Origin: Chimonanthus salicifolius
Lineage: Eukaryota; Streptophyta; Magnoliopsida; Laurales; Calycanthaceae
Direction: 5' to 3'
Assembly: GCA_013350335.1 (NCBI GenBank)
Contig: CM023538.1
Location: forward strand, 49,668,195 to 49,732,194
DNA: 64,000 nucleotides
Positions 45,352 to 57,322 of this stretch are shown in pieces; positions within the stretch are counted from its first letter, which is position 1, and each line of letters opens with the position of its first letter. The position numbers and the translations under genes were made by a program. Under the pieces are notes generated by a model, which worked only from the letters and a program-made list of their open reading frames with translations, searched no databases and was not told where the DNA came from.

Positions 45352-45588
45352 ATGCCACCTCGTTCTATTAGGAGAGAAGAATTATTGCGTGATCTAAGAA
45401 GACGTGAAAATCAGCTTAGAACATTAGAAAATGCTATCAGACAAATTGATGAAAATATAGCTATAGGAGGATATCTTGTTATCCGTGTTCAAGCTATTAG
45501 ACGATCTATGTTAGTACGCTTGTGTAATCAAGTAAGAGAATATTGTAATAAACTGAATGAAGAATTAGAATTATTATCTCGTATTTAA
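45352..45588 (+). CDS. Viral small ORF b, copy 1 (78 aa, unknown)
   Basis: Coiled-coil-prone, charged protein (REELLRDLRRRENQLRTLEN). It starts right after ORF a, suggesting translation by reinitiation or leaky scanning. Copy 2 differs at only about five residues before it is cut by the LTR at 54117. Coiled-coil small proteins occur as virion-associated proteins in caulimovirids; identity here is not established. Confidence 0.7.
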   Translation: MPPRSIRREELLRDLRRRENQLRTLENAIRQIDENIAIGGYLVIRVQAIRRSMLVRLCNQVREYCNKLNEELELLSRI

Positions 45589-45842
45589 ATTTGTGTTAAA
45601 AAAAAAAAAGGGATTTAGATGAATTAAATCTATTATCCAGGATCTGAAGCTTTTTAGCCAAAGTTGATCTACCCAACTCTATTAAGAGTTTTTATTTTCC
45701 TTCTTATTCTCCACTTCTGTGCCTCGTTCATCTTTTTAAAGAGTGTGTGGTCGCATTGTAAGTCCCGCTTCAGGCCGTGATCAGGCGTCAAGGGCAGTAA
45801 ATCGTTGACAGAACTCTTCTTGTTTCTAACGAGCTACAAAAG

Positions 45843-46452
45843 ATGGAAAATTCTAAGGGAAAAACAAAACTTTTTAAGAATTGGTTTAAATCATTTCAGT
45901 ATCCTTCTAATAGATCTTATTCGTCTTCTTCATCCTACCAGTTTGCTTTAACCAGTTTTACCCGTAATAGTTTAGAAAAGGAAAATTCAGAAAAAACTAA
46001 AAATTCAGAAGAAATGATATATGAAAATTTTGACCAAGCAATATCAAATTGGAAGTTGCCAGCCTTGCCTGTAACAGAAATATATAGTAATGGCACGTTT
46101 GAAGAACAAAATGATTACCACATAAAAACTGTTGAAAAAACTGTTTCTCTCTGGAGGAAAACAGACAATCAAAGTTCTTGATAGAAGAATTATTGAACAA
46201 ATCAGAACCAAATACAACTACCTGCACATAGGATTAATTCAGGTAGGAATCAAACCATTGTTTTGATTAGGATTAAATGTTGCAGTCTGTGCTTATGTGC
46301 GAGATCAGAGACATGATGAATTTGATGATTCTCTTTATGCTATGATTGAATCAAGTCTCTGTCATGGACCTGTTTATTTTAACTGCTTTCCCAATTTCAC
46401 AATTGATGCTCATGATGATGATATCCTTGATTGTGCAACTATTGGATTTTAA
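45843..46452 (+). pseudogene. Caulimovirid movement protein region, copy 1 (broken)
   Basis: Opens at ATG 45843 with a serine-rich N-terminus. A two-base loss near 46143-46150, relative to copy 2, shifts the frame. The frame then continues but meets TGA at 46264-46266, where copy 2 has a sense codon, and TAA at 46450-46452. The middle part, with the IIEQIRTKYNYLHIGLIQVG stretch and a downstream LG.N run, fits the caulimovirid/30K movement-protein type. Confidence 0.75.
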
Positions 46453-49279
46453 AGCAAAGGATTAAAAATGAGTCCAAGAAGTAAACCTTTTGCTATAGTT
46501 TATCGTGTGTTCTACAAATCCATGATATCTGTCTTTCCCATGATAGTCTATAGAGATAAGGTTGATAAAGAAAAAACTACAGTTCTCATGGAAACAAACT
46601 TTAACAATAACGTGTTCATCCCAAAAGTCATCAGCTGGGAAGAAGTTGTTCTTCCAGGAAATTGACAGATAGAAGATGTCACCCCGAGAGTAAATGAAAT
46701 AACAGATGATTTACAAAGTATAGTCAAATTACCAAATGGTAATGTTGAAGTCAATTTTAGGAGAAAAATGGAAAAAACTAGGAGAAGTTTTGCCGGATAT
46801 ACGGAAGGAAGAAAAAGTTTTAAATTAGAAGAAATAGATGATGACCAAAGGAGTAGTGAAAAGGAAGAAATGGATCAAAAAGTTTTTAGAAATAAAGAAA
46901 GTGGAATTGAACACCCTATCTACAAAAGATCCTCATCAGCAAAAACCTATAATCCAAGTGAAAGTGATTTTCTCCAAGGAGCCATAAGAATGGTGAGCAT
47001 TCAAAAGCCAGAAGAAATATCTGTTAAAAAGTTTCAAATTGATAAACCATATCTTAGAGAAAATTTGAAAAATCATCCTTTAAAAGATTGGTTCTTTAAA
47101 AAGTTTAACACAGAAAAAAAGGATAAGATGAGAGAATTATGGTATTCCCAAATGGAGGAAGAAGAAAGAAATATACCTTTCTTTGATTGGTTTATGGAAT
47201 ATTTTAGAAAAGGGAAAATCAAAGAAAAAGAAAATCAAAGCCCAGAACAGATAAGAGTTATAGGAAAAACAACAAGAACTTGGAAAGACACTGAAGGAAA
47301 AGAAGTTGATAAATCTCACCCACCTTGGAAGAAACTTGATATTTCTATCCCCAATACAGAAACCAAGAATTATGCAATGCCTGTAAAAAATGCATCCATT
47401 TATGAATCAAAATCAGACCCAAATGCTAATGACATAGGTATAGGTATTGGAGATATAATTGAACAAAACAATTATACCAATCTATGTTTATTAACCATTA
47501 GAGAACAAACAGATCGAATAGAAAGAACAATCAAATTAAAATCTGAATTCAGTAAAGATAAAAAAGAAAAATTAGAAGAAAGCTCTGCCAATGCAGTTTA
47601 TGTTCCCAGACAATTACCTAAAGGGATTATTCTGCAAGAAGGACCATTCATAATGACAGACGAAATGCAAAAAGAATTATCCAATAGGATGGAAAGCCTC
47701 AATATGGGAGGAAAAAGATTCAGTGTCCTAAGGGTCTCTGCGTCTGAAGATTTATTAATAAATCGCCTAAAGAAATGGAATCCTCAGGTAAAATTGCCAG
47801 AAACAAAGAATTATTATCCTAGACCAACCCCTGTTGATCTACAACTCGAAAAAGCTCCATACAGTTATACCTCAGAATTAAACTATTCAGGAAATTCTTT
47901 ATATGAGTGGAATTTAGATGGATTAACAGAATATCAAATTGTCCAAATGGTTCACAATATGTTAATATACTGTAATGCCTGTGAAGTCAGAGGAAATACT
48001 CAAAGAAATATCTTTCTGATGATAACCACCTCTTTCAATGGAATATTAAGAGGATGGTGGAATTATGGATTATCTGGAGCTCAAAGACTTGAAATAGAAA
48101 ATGCTGTCAAAATGGATGAATTTGGAAGAATCCTTTATAGAGACAAAACCACAGGAAATTTAGTTGACCCTAAATATTAAGCTTGAAGCAGGTACTAGTC
48201 AAGTCCCTGATAATTGGGAAACTCAATCTGATTGTGTTAGTGTCTTGCTTCTATGCATCCTCAATGAATTCACTGGAGGAATTACTCTAATTAAGGAGAA
48301 AAATAGGCAGCAATTACATCGCTTGAGATGTAGAAATCTAGGAGAATTTCGTTGGTACAGAGATGTATTCTTGTCAAAAGTTTACCAACTCAATGATTGT
48401 AATTCTGATATTTGGAAAGAAAGATTCATTTCAGGATTACCACCCTTATTTGCTGAAAAGATGCGTAATTCCTTGAGAGAAGAAATGCATGGTACTATTA
48501 ATTATAGTTTGCTGACTTTCGAAGGAATTATACAAAGAATTAACAAAGTTGGCATGAATCTTTGTACTAATTTAAAGATCAGTAAACAAGCTGAAAAAAT
48601 GAGAAAATATTCTGGAGATAAAGAATTAGGAGATTTTTGTTTCCAGTTTGGTTTAGATCAAACGCCTGAATCAAAGAGAAAACCTTTGCGTTCTAGATTT
48701 ACTCCGGATAGAAGAAACAAAATGGTAAAAAAGTATAAACCCGGAAGATATAAAAAAGGAAGAAAATCCGATGATCTCATCCCATTCAAAAGAAAATCCA
48801 GAAAATATTTCAAAAAGAAATATATAAAAGAAAATGTTCCAACTTGTTATAATTGCGGGAAGAAGGGTCATTATTCAAGTAAACGTTTTTAAAAGGAAAA
48901 TCTTTCTAAAAAGAAACTTAGAAAAATCAATACCAAATTTGATGATGAAAATACTGAAAAGGAACAATCTGATTCAAGTTCCTCAGAAGAAGAAGAAGAA
49001 TATGAATCTACTTCATCAACTGATATTGAAGAAGATAGTCCTCAGATTCAGCTCATCAAACAATTCCAATCATGTACATGTCATTCAGATGATGAAGAAT
49101 CTGAGGGAGAATGGTCGATACCATCTGATGAAGATCTTGGTATCCACATTCGTGCCCTCACGGCCCCTCAAAAATTACTTTTAGAAATGATTGATAACAT
49201 ACTTGATCCAGAGAAAAAAGTTCAATTTTTAAATCAGATTTCAAAATTGGGGGGAGGAGAAGAAGGAGAAAGTTCATAA
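46453..49279 (+). pseudogene. Caulimovirid coat-protein region (broken)
   Basis: Continues in the frame of the movement region, with stops at 46663-46665 and a one-base shift near 48165-48180. The next frame, from about 48164, stops at 48890-48892 and 49277-49279. Seen in order: charged N-terminal part, a tryptophan-rich core (GILRGWWNYGLSG), a long basic stretch, a CCHC-type knuckle starting CYNCGKKGHYSS near 48842, then a very acidic Glu/Ser segment. This basic-knuckle-acidic order is typical of caulimovirid coat proteins. Confidence 0.75.
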
Positions 49280-51577
49280 CAAAAAATTTCCTTTGAAGAA
49301 AATGAAAATGGTGATAAAACACCATATTATCCAAAAAGGATAAAGGAGAAAGAAACATTTCATATACCAACCTATTCCATGATTGACCTCATGAATAGAG
49401 CAGAAAAAATTCATACTATAAATAAACCCTTAACTCTCTCAAATTTACAAAGAGAATTAAATGATCAGAAGAGAGAATTTCGTGAATTAAAATTAGAATT
49501 AACCAAAAAACAAAATGAGCTTGATGAAAAGTTAACTTGGTTAGAAAGTGATGGTGCTATTGAAAAATATGATGAAGAAAAATTTGTCCAAAGAATTAAA
49601 GGAGAAATTAGCAAAATCTCTACTGGTGTAATTCCTACAAAATGTATTTACCAACAGTGGAGAGTTCAGGTAAAAATAAAAATTAAAAACTTCGAGAAGA
49701 TTGTTAATGCCATAATTGACACTGGTGCTGACTTAAATGTTATCAGACTTGGAATCGTTCCCATTGAATTTACAAGTGAATCAAAACAGTTTGTGTCTCC
49801 TGCTAATGGAACGACCATTTCCATAGAAAGAAAAATCCCAAATGTTCATGTTTGCATGAAAGGAGTCTGTGTTACTTCATCCTTTATTATTTCAGAAGAT
49901 ATTGTTAATGATGTACTCCTTGGATCTCCATTTATCCTTCAAATCCAACCCTTTTCTGTAACAACAAAAGGAATTTTTACAAATATCAAAGGGATTGAAG
50001 TAAATCTTGATTTTATAGATGATCCTTGTGAGACGAAAATCCAAAGGATAAAGCAAGTTATTGCCACCAGAGAAAATTACATAAATAGATTAAAAAATGA
50101 AATTAAATGTGTCCAAATGACAAAAGAATTGGAGAAAAAAGAATTTAAAACAAAATTAGAAGAATTCACCAAACATATTGAAGAAGAATGCTGTTCTGAA
50201 TTACCATCAGCCTTTTGGAATAGAAAAAGACACATAGTAGGATTACCATATGTAAAAGATTTTAATGAAAAAGATATTCCTACTAAAGCTCGACCATCTC
50301 AAATGGATGCTGCCCATTTGAAGCTTTGCCAAGAAGAAATCAATGATCTTCTGAAGAAAGGATTAATTAGAAAAAGCAAATCCCCTGGGAGCTGTACGGC
50401 ATTTTATGTTGAAAAGGCCGCTGAAATCGAAAGAGGAGTTCCAAGATTGGTAATCAATTATAAACCCTTAAACAAAGTCTTACAATCTATTAGGTATCCT
50501 TTGCCTAATACTCAGGATTTGCTAAACAGATTAAACAATGCCAAAATATTTTCAAAATTTGATTTAAAATCAGGATTTTGGAAGATTCAGATAAAAGAAG
50601 AAGATAGATATAAAACTGCATTCACTGTTCCAATGGGGCATTATGAATGGAATGTTATGCCTTTTGGATTGAAAAATGCTCCGTCTGAATTTCAGAATAT
50701 CATGAATGATATCTTCTCGTCTTATACCCAGTTTGTCATTGTTTACATTGATGATATTCTTATCTTTTCAGAATCTGTGTTACAACATTGGAAACATTTG
50801 AATATCTTCAAAAGAGTCATAAAAGAAAATGGATTGGCTTTATCTAAAAGAAAGATGAATCTCTTTCAGCAGAAAATCAGGTTCTTAGGATTTGATATCC
50901 AAGATAGAAAAATAACTCCGACTAATAGAGTTATTCAATTTGCTGATAAATTTCCAGATGAAATTAAGGATAAAAATATGCTACAAAGATTTCTTGGATG
51001 TCTAAATTATGTTGGATTTTTCTATCAGGATTTGGCAAAAGATAGAAAACTTCTCCAAGAAAGATTAAAGAAAAATCCTAAGGAGTGGTCTATCCATCAC
51101 ACTATTGCAGTAAAAAAGATTAAAGAAAGAGTTAAAAATCTTCCTTGTAGATGTTTATCTGACCCAGAAGCTTTCAAAATAGTTCAAACTGATGCCTCTG
51201 ATGTCGGATATGGTGGAATCCTTTTACAACAAAAAGATTCACAAGAAGAATTAATAAGATTTAATTCAGGATTATGGAATGAAGCTCAAAAGAAATATTC
51301 AACCATCAAAAAGGAAGTTCTTGCCATAGTTACTTGTGTGACGAAATTCCAACATGATTTATTAAACAAAGAATTTCTGATCAGAGTTGATGCTAAGGCT
51401 GCAAAAGAAATTCTGGAAAAAGATGTCAAAAATCTTGTCTCTAAGCAAATATTTGCTAGATGGCAAGCCATTTTATCAGTGTTTGAATTTAAAATTGAAT
51501 TTATTAATGTAAATTCTAATTCTCTCCCTGACTTTCTTACTAGAGAATTTCTTCAGGGACGACAAAATGGCAAGTAG
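49280..51577 (+). pseudogene. Caulimovirid protease, reverse transcriptase and RNase H
   Basis: Open from 49280 to the TAG at 51577 in the same frame as the downstream coat region, with the first ATG at 49379. Aspartic protease DTGADLNVI near 49720; reverse transcriptase with SKFDLKSGFW near 50560 and catalytic YIDDIL near 50745; RNase H begins QTDASDVGYGG near 51187. This part itself has no internal stop over 732 codons. It overlaps the start of the 3' ORF by 11 bases. It is classed as broken because the upstream polyprotein frame is closed. Confidence 0.85.
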
Positions 51578-52883
51578 TTCTTCCCCGTTCATGAAGAAAA
51601 AAGGGTTTGAGAATTTGGCAGATCAAGAAGAAAGCCAAAAGGGTTTTATTCCAACAAAAGACCCAAGTCAATCAGAATTATATCTTTACACTGGTAACAG
51701 AATTCTCGTTACTTCAGATTGTCTTATGGAAGAAAGATCTGTAGAAGATAATGTTTATTTTCTATTTGGGAAGGGGCTTTATTATTCCCCTGGTAAAAGG
51801 AAAACCAGAGATTGGTATCTCAATATTTTGCATCAGACGAAAAGTGTCCTCATCTTCCACAACAAGAATGCAAATGGTATCATCACCTACTCAAAGTTCA
51901 CTATTCTCAAAATCCTTACTGAGGAAGATTGGGATGGTCCCTTGTATATGATAAAATCAGTCAAATTATACAATTCGACTGAGTTCTATAATTATTGGGA
52001 TTATATTGATGCCTGAAAATATGCTTTGATGTGGCAAAATCGCCAGTATAATCACTCCTGGTTCATCAGATTCAAAGAAGAAAGTCCTGATGTCACTCCT
52101 ATTCATCGCAATTTTCCATCCTGGTTCCTCTTCACATGGTGGTCATATTATGGTGCTTCTCAGAAAATCCTTCCTGATAATTTTCGTTATTTGTTTATTA
52201 AGTTCTCTCAGATTGAAGAAAAGGTTCCATGTGAAGCCATCAATATGCTACGCTTCTTTGCTAAATTTCATATCCCTCATATTTTCCAATGGAAGTTTGA
52301 AGTAAAAAAGGACTTATATGATTTACCATCTCTTTATCAGACTTTTTATCAAAAGTGGTGGTCTAAGATTGAAAATGATACTTATGAGAGAATTCTGAAT
52401 TAAATCTCTCCTCCTGTTAAAGAAGAAATTCCTCTTCCTGGTGAAAAGCCTTTTGAGAATGAAATGCTTATGGCTGATCTATTAGCCAAAAAGATTGCCA
52501 AAGAAATTACTCGAGAAAAATCTCCTGAGCCGATGGATATGTCTGTTGACTCCGTCAATTTTGAAGAAAAGATCGAGCAAATTTTAGAAGAATATCTCCC
52601 AAAGAAAAAAGTTGGTAATCATGATTGGGATAGTAATCATGATCCAGATGAAAATCTTGATGATGAAGTTGCGCCTCTTGAAGATCTCCATCCTCGTTGG
52701 GATCCTGACTCTCATGTTAATCCCGATGGCTCAGTTACAGAATATCTTCGTGGTGGAAAGTTTTGGTACTCTTCAGCAAAAGATAAAGGAAAAGAAAAAG
52801 AATTCGAAAAGGAATCTCGGTTAGCTGAATTATTCCGGAAAAATTCTGATAAAGCAAAAGAATTGATGAAAAAGAAGATGTAA
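51567..52883 (+). pseudogene. Caulimovirid 3' ORF (function unknown), two in-frame stops
   Basis: A 438-codon frame from ATG 51567 with TGA at 52014-52016 and TAA at 52401-52403, otherwise open to 52881-52883. The middle part is aromatic-rich (FPSWFLFTWWSYYG); the C-terminal part is acidic and then Lys-rich. It may correspond to the last ORF of florendoviruses or to a transactivator-like protein; I cannot tell by eye. Confidence 0.65.
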
Positions 52884-52929
52884 AAAGAGATGATTCCAAT
52901 CAAATAATTCGATCCTGTCAGTAGTTGGT

Positions 52930-53653
52930 ATCTTGATATTATCCTATAAGTGTCTTGCATAGAAGAAATGGTGTCTTCATTCAAAACGATGCTTGAGAAG
53001 AAATGTTGCTAGTTATCATTGCTTGGGAAAAGCTAGCATAATGTCAAGGTTTGATTTGAAGAAATTTGTCCTCTAGCCATCAGAGAATATATTTTTGGTA
53101 GGGGCTGCCTTTTATGTTGCCACTTGTAAACAAAGATGGTAGGGGCTGCCTTTTGTGTTGCCATTTGAAAAAGTTGGTGTTGGTTGGTGTTGGTGTTGCT
53201 TTATTGCCATATGTCATAAGTTGATAATGTTGTGGGGGGTATGTTTATCTTTTGCTTTCCATGTGGTATAAAGATATTCCACATCATGTACCTTGCCCAT
53301 CAACTTTTGTACCTAGCCCATCAACTTTTGAAAATGCCTTTTGGTGGCTTGTGTTGGTGACCATTCTTTTGTTTGTTGCAAGTCCTCTCATGGTCGGATG
53401 CGAGGAATCTCTTATTGTATGCTCCATCTATATAAGGAGCTGACGGTTTTCCATTTGTAGATATAGTTGAAGATAGAGTTGAGGAAATTGTAAAAAATAT
53501 AAGTGTGAGTGTGAGTTTGAAGTTTGAGTGCTAGAGCTTGAGGTTTAAGTGTGCTAGAGTTTGAAGTCTTGTACAATCTTCTGTAAGTGATCAAGGTTTT
53601 AAGTTTGATGTTATATGTTTGTTGTTATCTAATCATGCTGTTTCTTTTACATT
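52930..53653 (+). promoter_or_regulatory. Viral intergenic/promoter region, copy 2
   Basis: Direct repeat of 44395-45119 with the same TATA box (53429-53436). A short extra duplication (GTTGGTGTTGGTTGGTGTTG) lies near 53171-53195. Confidence 0.7.
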
Positions 53654-53884
53654 ATGCCTATCCGTCTTGCTTTGCTTAAGAAATATTATGATGATGTCCG
53701 AAGACTAAGAAAAATAGAGCGAGCCATTGAAATCATAAGAAGACATTTGCAAACTTGTCCGCATAAGAATAATCCACAACACTATCAACATGAAATAAGA
53801 AGGATTCTCTTGCTTCGAGCCTATGCTGTAATACAATTAGAAGTTTTTAGGATTGAATCAAAGCTACAAGCTATGGCCTTTTGA
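53654..53884 (+). CDS. Viral small ORF a, copy 2 (76 aa)
   Basis: Same length and frame as 45120-45350 but only about two-thirds identical in protein, while the flanks on both sides are nearly identical to copy 1. Confidence 0.7.
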   Translation: MPIRLALLKKYYDDVRRLRKIERAIEIIRRHLQTCPHKNNPQHYQHEIRRILLLRAYAVIQLEVFRIESKLQAMAF

Positions 53885-53885
53885 G

Positions 53886-54116
53886 ATGCCACCTCATTTT
53901 ATTAGGAGAGAAGAATTATTGCGTGATCTAAGAAGACGTGAAAATCAGCTTAGAACATTAGAAAATGCTATTAGACAAATTGATGAAAATATAGCTATAG
54001 GAGGATATCTTGTTATCCGTGTTCAAGCTATTAGACGATCTATGTTAATATGCTTGTGTAATCAAGTAAGAGAATATTGTAATAGACTGAATGAAGAATT
54101 AGAATTATTATCTCGT
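53886..54116 (+). pseudogene. Viral small ORF b, copy 2, cut by LTR insertion
   Basis: Matches 45352-45582 with about five changes, then the LTR at 54117 interrupts the last codons. The remainder resumes at 55850. Confidence 0.75.
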
Positions 54117-55849
54117 TGTTGTGCAAATTTTAAATTTATAACTCGCAAGCGCACGAACCATTAGATAGTATAGTGATTAAGTGCGAGGTCGAACCCATCG
54201 GAACTTAAGAAAATATATCCATTAAAATACAACATTGAATTAGATATTTTAAGAACTTTGAGAAATATGGAGATAAATTATGAACGTGGAATTGTTAATC
54301 TAATCTATGAATTTTAATTTTAATTTAGAAACATTCTAGATTTAAACATAGAATCTAACAATTTAACTAATTTTAATTAAGATGGTGGAATTAATATAAA
54401 AATATAAACAATCTTAATCTAATTTAAAATACAAAATTAAGATGCAATTAAATTATTTCCAATCTAGTTCATCAATTTCACGAGTTTTTGGATTTACAAA
54501 CAAAAATAAAATTAAAGACATCTAAATTACAGCTGTACATACTTACAGTGGAACTGGTTCAAAGAATCAAGGAGGCATTATTTTCCATGTTTTAAAAATA
54601 AAACAAAGGCCTAGAATACGGAGCTCACGTAAATTACCAATCATGCATTCAAATTTTTCATCGATAAATATTCTAAGAATTAAATCCATGGATTTCATTA
54701 AATTAAAAATCTCAAATTAAACCTTAGAATGAATAGAATTTAAACTTCATCTTCAAATCTAAAATATTTCATCGCACTCTTAAAATAAGAGCCTTAGATC
54801 GAAGAAGGAAGTCTATTCAATCTAAATTTTCATCTCATTTAATTTGAAATAATTAAAATAAATCCACACATAAACTTAATTAAAGAATAAAAATAAAATC
54901 AAATAATCATTATACATAAATTGAATAATTGGAAACCATAGACTAAATATTTCATCACACCTTAATTTTATTTATGAAACATGAATTTAGACTTACATAT
55001 CAATGGAATTTTAAAGAAAAAGAAATACAATGAAAATCAAAATCCACCAACCTTAGAACCCAATGTGGATTGAAAATCCCACAGTCTTTCTCCTTCTCTT
55101 CTTCCTCTCCTCTCCTTTTCTTCAATGCCCAAGTTCAGTTTTCTCAATGGGAGAGGGCTAGTATTTATAGATGAAAGGAGGTGAAATGAATGGATTGGAT
55201 TCAAAGATTTAAATAAAGCAAGGGACACATGGAGGGCGGATTTGACTTGTGCTAAATATGGAATGACTTAAAGGAGGCAAGGAGCTAAATTTGTATAAGG
55301 AAAGTGGGTGAAAAATCCCGTTTTTTACACATGTACCATCTTGTAACTCAGTTTTGACCCTTTTAACTTCCGAATCAGAAAAAGTCGTAAACTACAAAGT
55401 TGTAGCTCTTGAAGTCTTCTTTCCTAACTCAAAAAGAATCAAAGCAATCGGACATCGTAGTAGAAATTTATGACCAAAATACTTAACATGTGTCAAACCT
55501 TCCTTATTTTTCTCCCTTTCTTATTTTCTCTCTTTCCTTAATCCACTTGCCAAATTCGAAAATCCTCTTATATTAGCTTGTAAATTTCGAATTTTCTCTT
55601 GAGATAATGAATATAGTATTCACACATGTGAATTTCTTCATGGGCTTTTCTTAATGGGCTCAATAATTGGGCTTGAGGTCCAAAATAACTCATAATGGGC
55701 CCAGGCTTTATATTTAAGCATTTTTTCTGTCATCCTCACTTTTAAACCTGCAAAACACAAAATTATATTAATTAGATAAAATTAAATAAAATGAGATACT
55801 AACAATAATAAATTTAAGAATAAAATATGTATTTATTTTGCACTCATCA
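54117..55849 (-). mobile_element. Solo LTR (Ty3/gypsy, possibly Athila-like) inside viral copy 2
   Basis: The 1733-bp unit starts TGTTGTGCAAATTTTAAATT on the plus strand and ends TTTGCACTCATCA. It is flanked by a perfect 5-bp duplication CTCGT (54112-54116 and 55850-55854). Functional orientation is minus: a CTATAAATACTAGCCC TATA box and leader occur at about 55180-55140. The uninterrupted viral sequence at 45575-45600 gives the empty site. Confidence 0.88.
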
Positions 55850-56131
55850 CTCGTATTTAAATTTGTGTTAAAAAAAAAAGAAAAAAAAGAAAAAAAAAAG
55901 GGGATTTAGATGAATTGAATCTATTTTCCTAGGATCTGAAGCTTTTTAGCCAAGTTGATCTATCCAATTCTCTTTAGAGTTTTTATTTTCCTTCTTATTC
56001 TCCACTTCTGTGCCTCGTTTATCTTTTTAAAGAGTGTGGTCTCGTTGTAAGTCCCGCTTTAGGCCGTGATCAGGCGTCAAGGACAGTAAATCGTTGACAT
56101 AACTCTTCTTGTTTCTAGCGAGCTACAAAAG

Positions 56132-56742
56132 ATGGAAAATTCTAAGGGAAAAACAAAACTTTTTAAGAATTGGTTTAAATCATTTCAGCATCCTTCTAAT
56201 AGATCTTATTCGTCTTCTTCATCCTACCAGTCTGCTTTAACCAGTTTTACCCGTAATAGTTTAGAAAAGGAAAATTCATAAAAAATAAAAAATTCAGAAG
56301 AAATGATATATGAAAATTTTGATCAAGCAATATCAAATTGGAAGTTGCCAGCCTTGCCTGTAACAGAAATATATAGCAATGGCACATTTGAAGAACAAAA
56401 TGATTATCACATAAAAACTGTTGAAAAAACTAGTTCTCTCTCTGGAGGAAAACAGATAATCAAAGTTCTTGATAGAAGAATTATTGAACAAATCAGAACC
56501 AAATACAACTACCTGCACATAGGATTAATTCAGGTAGGGATCAAACCGTTGTTTCGATTAGGATTAAATGTTGCAGTCTGTGTTTATGTGTGAGATCAGA
56601 GACATGATGAATTTGATGATTCTCTTTATGCCATGATTGAATCAAGTCTCTATCATGGACCTGTTATTTTAACTGCTTTCCCAATATCACAATTGATGCT
56701 CATGATGATGATATCCGTGATTGTGCAACTATTGGATTTCAG
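56132..56742 (+). pseudogene. Caulimovirid movement protein region, copy 2 (broken, truncated)
   Basis: Parallel to 45843-46452. It has TAA at 56279-56281, TGA at 56591-56593 and a one-base loss near 56662-56667, none of them shared with copy 1. It lacks copy 1's two-base loss and its TGA. The viral match ends at about 56742. Confidence 0.75.
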
Positions 56743-57322
56743 AGCTACGGAACTCGGCTTTGGGTGTTCTTGTTCTCGTTGGAAAGGTATTTCAGAGATC
56801 TATCCAATGAAATAAATTTGAACAAAATTGTAGATCATTTGACACTTCAAGTATACTCTCCAAGTGTGGGAAAATCTCATCCGACTTTAGAATTACTCTA
56901 TTTTGACTTTTTGTACCCTTTCATTAAAATGCTCATAACGTCAACTTCATAAATCGGATTAGGGTGAATAGAGACAATCCGTAAAGCTCTTGGAATTCTC
57001 AATCAATAATAAATATTTCACCAATATTTGAACATAACAAGTAGTAAGAGGCACATTGAAACAGGGTATATTCCACCTATCCTAAGAATCCTGTTTAAGT
57101 TATACCAATTTTAAGCTATGGATTCTAAGATCAAACTCAAGGGGTAAGTCTAGGTCTCCTAGATTTGGTTTGAGCCATGATGATCAATATTTGAGTAACT
57201 TTACAAATTAGGATCCTAAACACACATGACTAAACTCAATGGACACAAACTTGATTTTCATTGTCTTCAATCTTCTAAGCACTTCAAGTCTAGAAGCAGA
57301 CTTCAATCTTTCTAGGCCATTT
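56743..57322 (-). mobile_element. SIRE-like LTR, middle part
   Basis: Non-viral sequence starting CAGAGCTACGGAACTCGGC, apparently the continuation of the repeat interrupted at 44265. No gene. Confidence 0.4.

Larger units (their letters stand above)
44266..56742 (+). mobile_element. Endogenous caulimovirid, about 1.4 genomes in tandem
   Basis: One full genome equivalent (intergenic region near 44395 to the same point near 52935, about 8.53 kb) is followed by a second copy of the intergenic region, the two small ORFs and part of the movement-protein region. Gene order is small ORF a, small ORF b, movement protein, coat protein with zinc knuckle, protease, reverse transcriptase, RNase H, 3' ORF. 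There are no LTRs and no integrase, as expected for Caulimoviridae. All long frames carry stops or frameshifts. The genus is uncertain: a large polyprotein plus a 3' ORF recalls florendoviruses, while two leading small ORFs recall badnavirus and tungrovirus layouts. A 1.73 kb LTR interrupts the second copy. Confidence 0.88.

Noticed and set aside
52905..52940. TTGGTATCTTGATATT as viral tRNA-Met primer site
   Set aside because: It matches the usual site for only eight bases, lies in the wrong relation to the TATA box, and is not repeated at copy 1.
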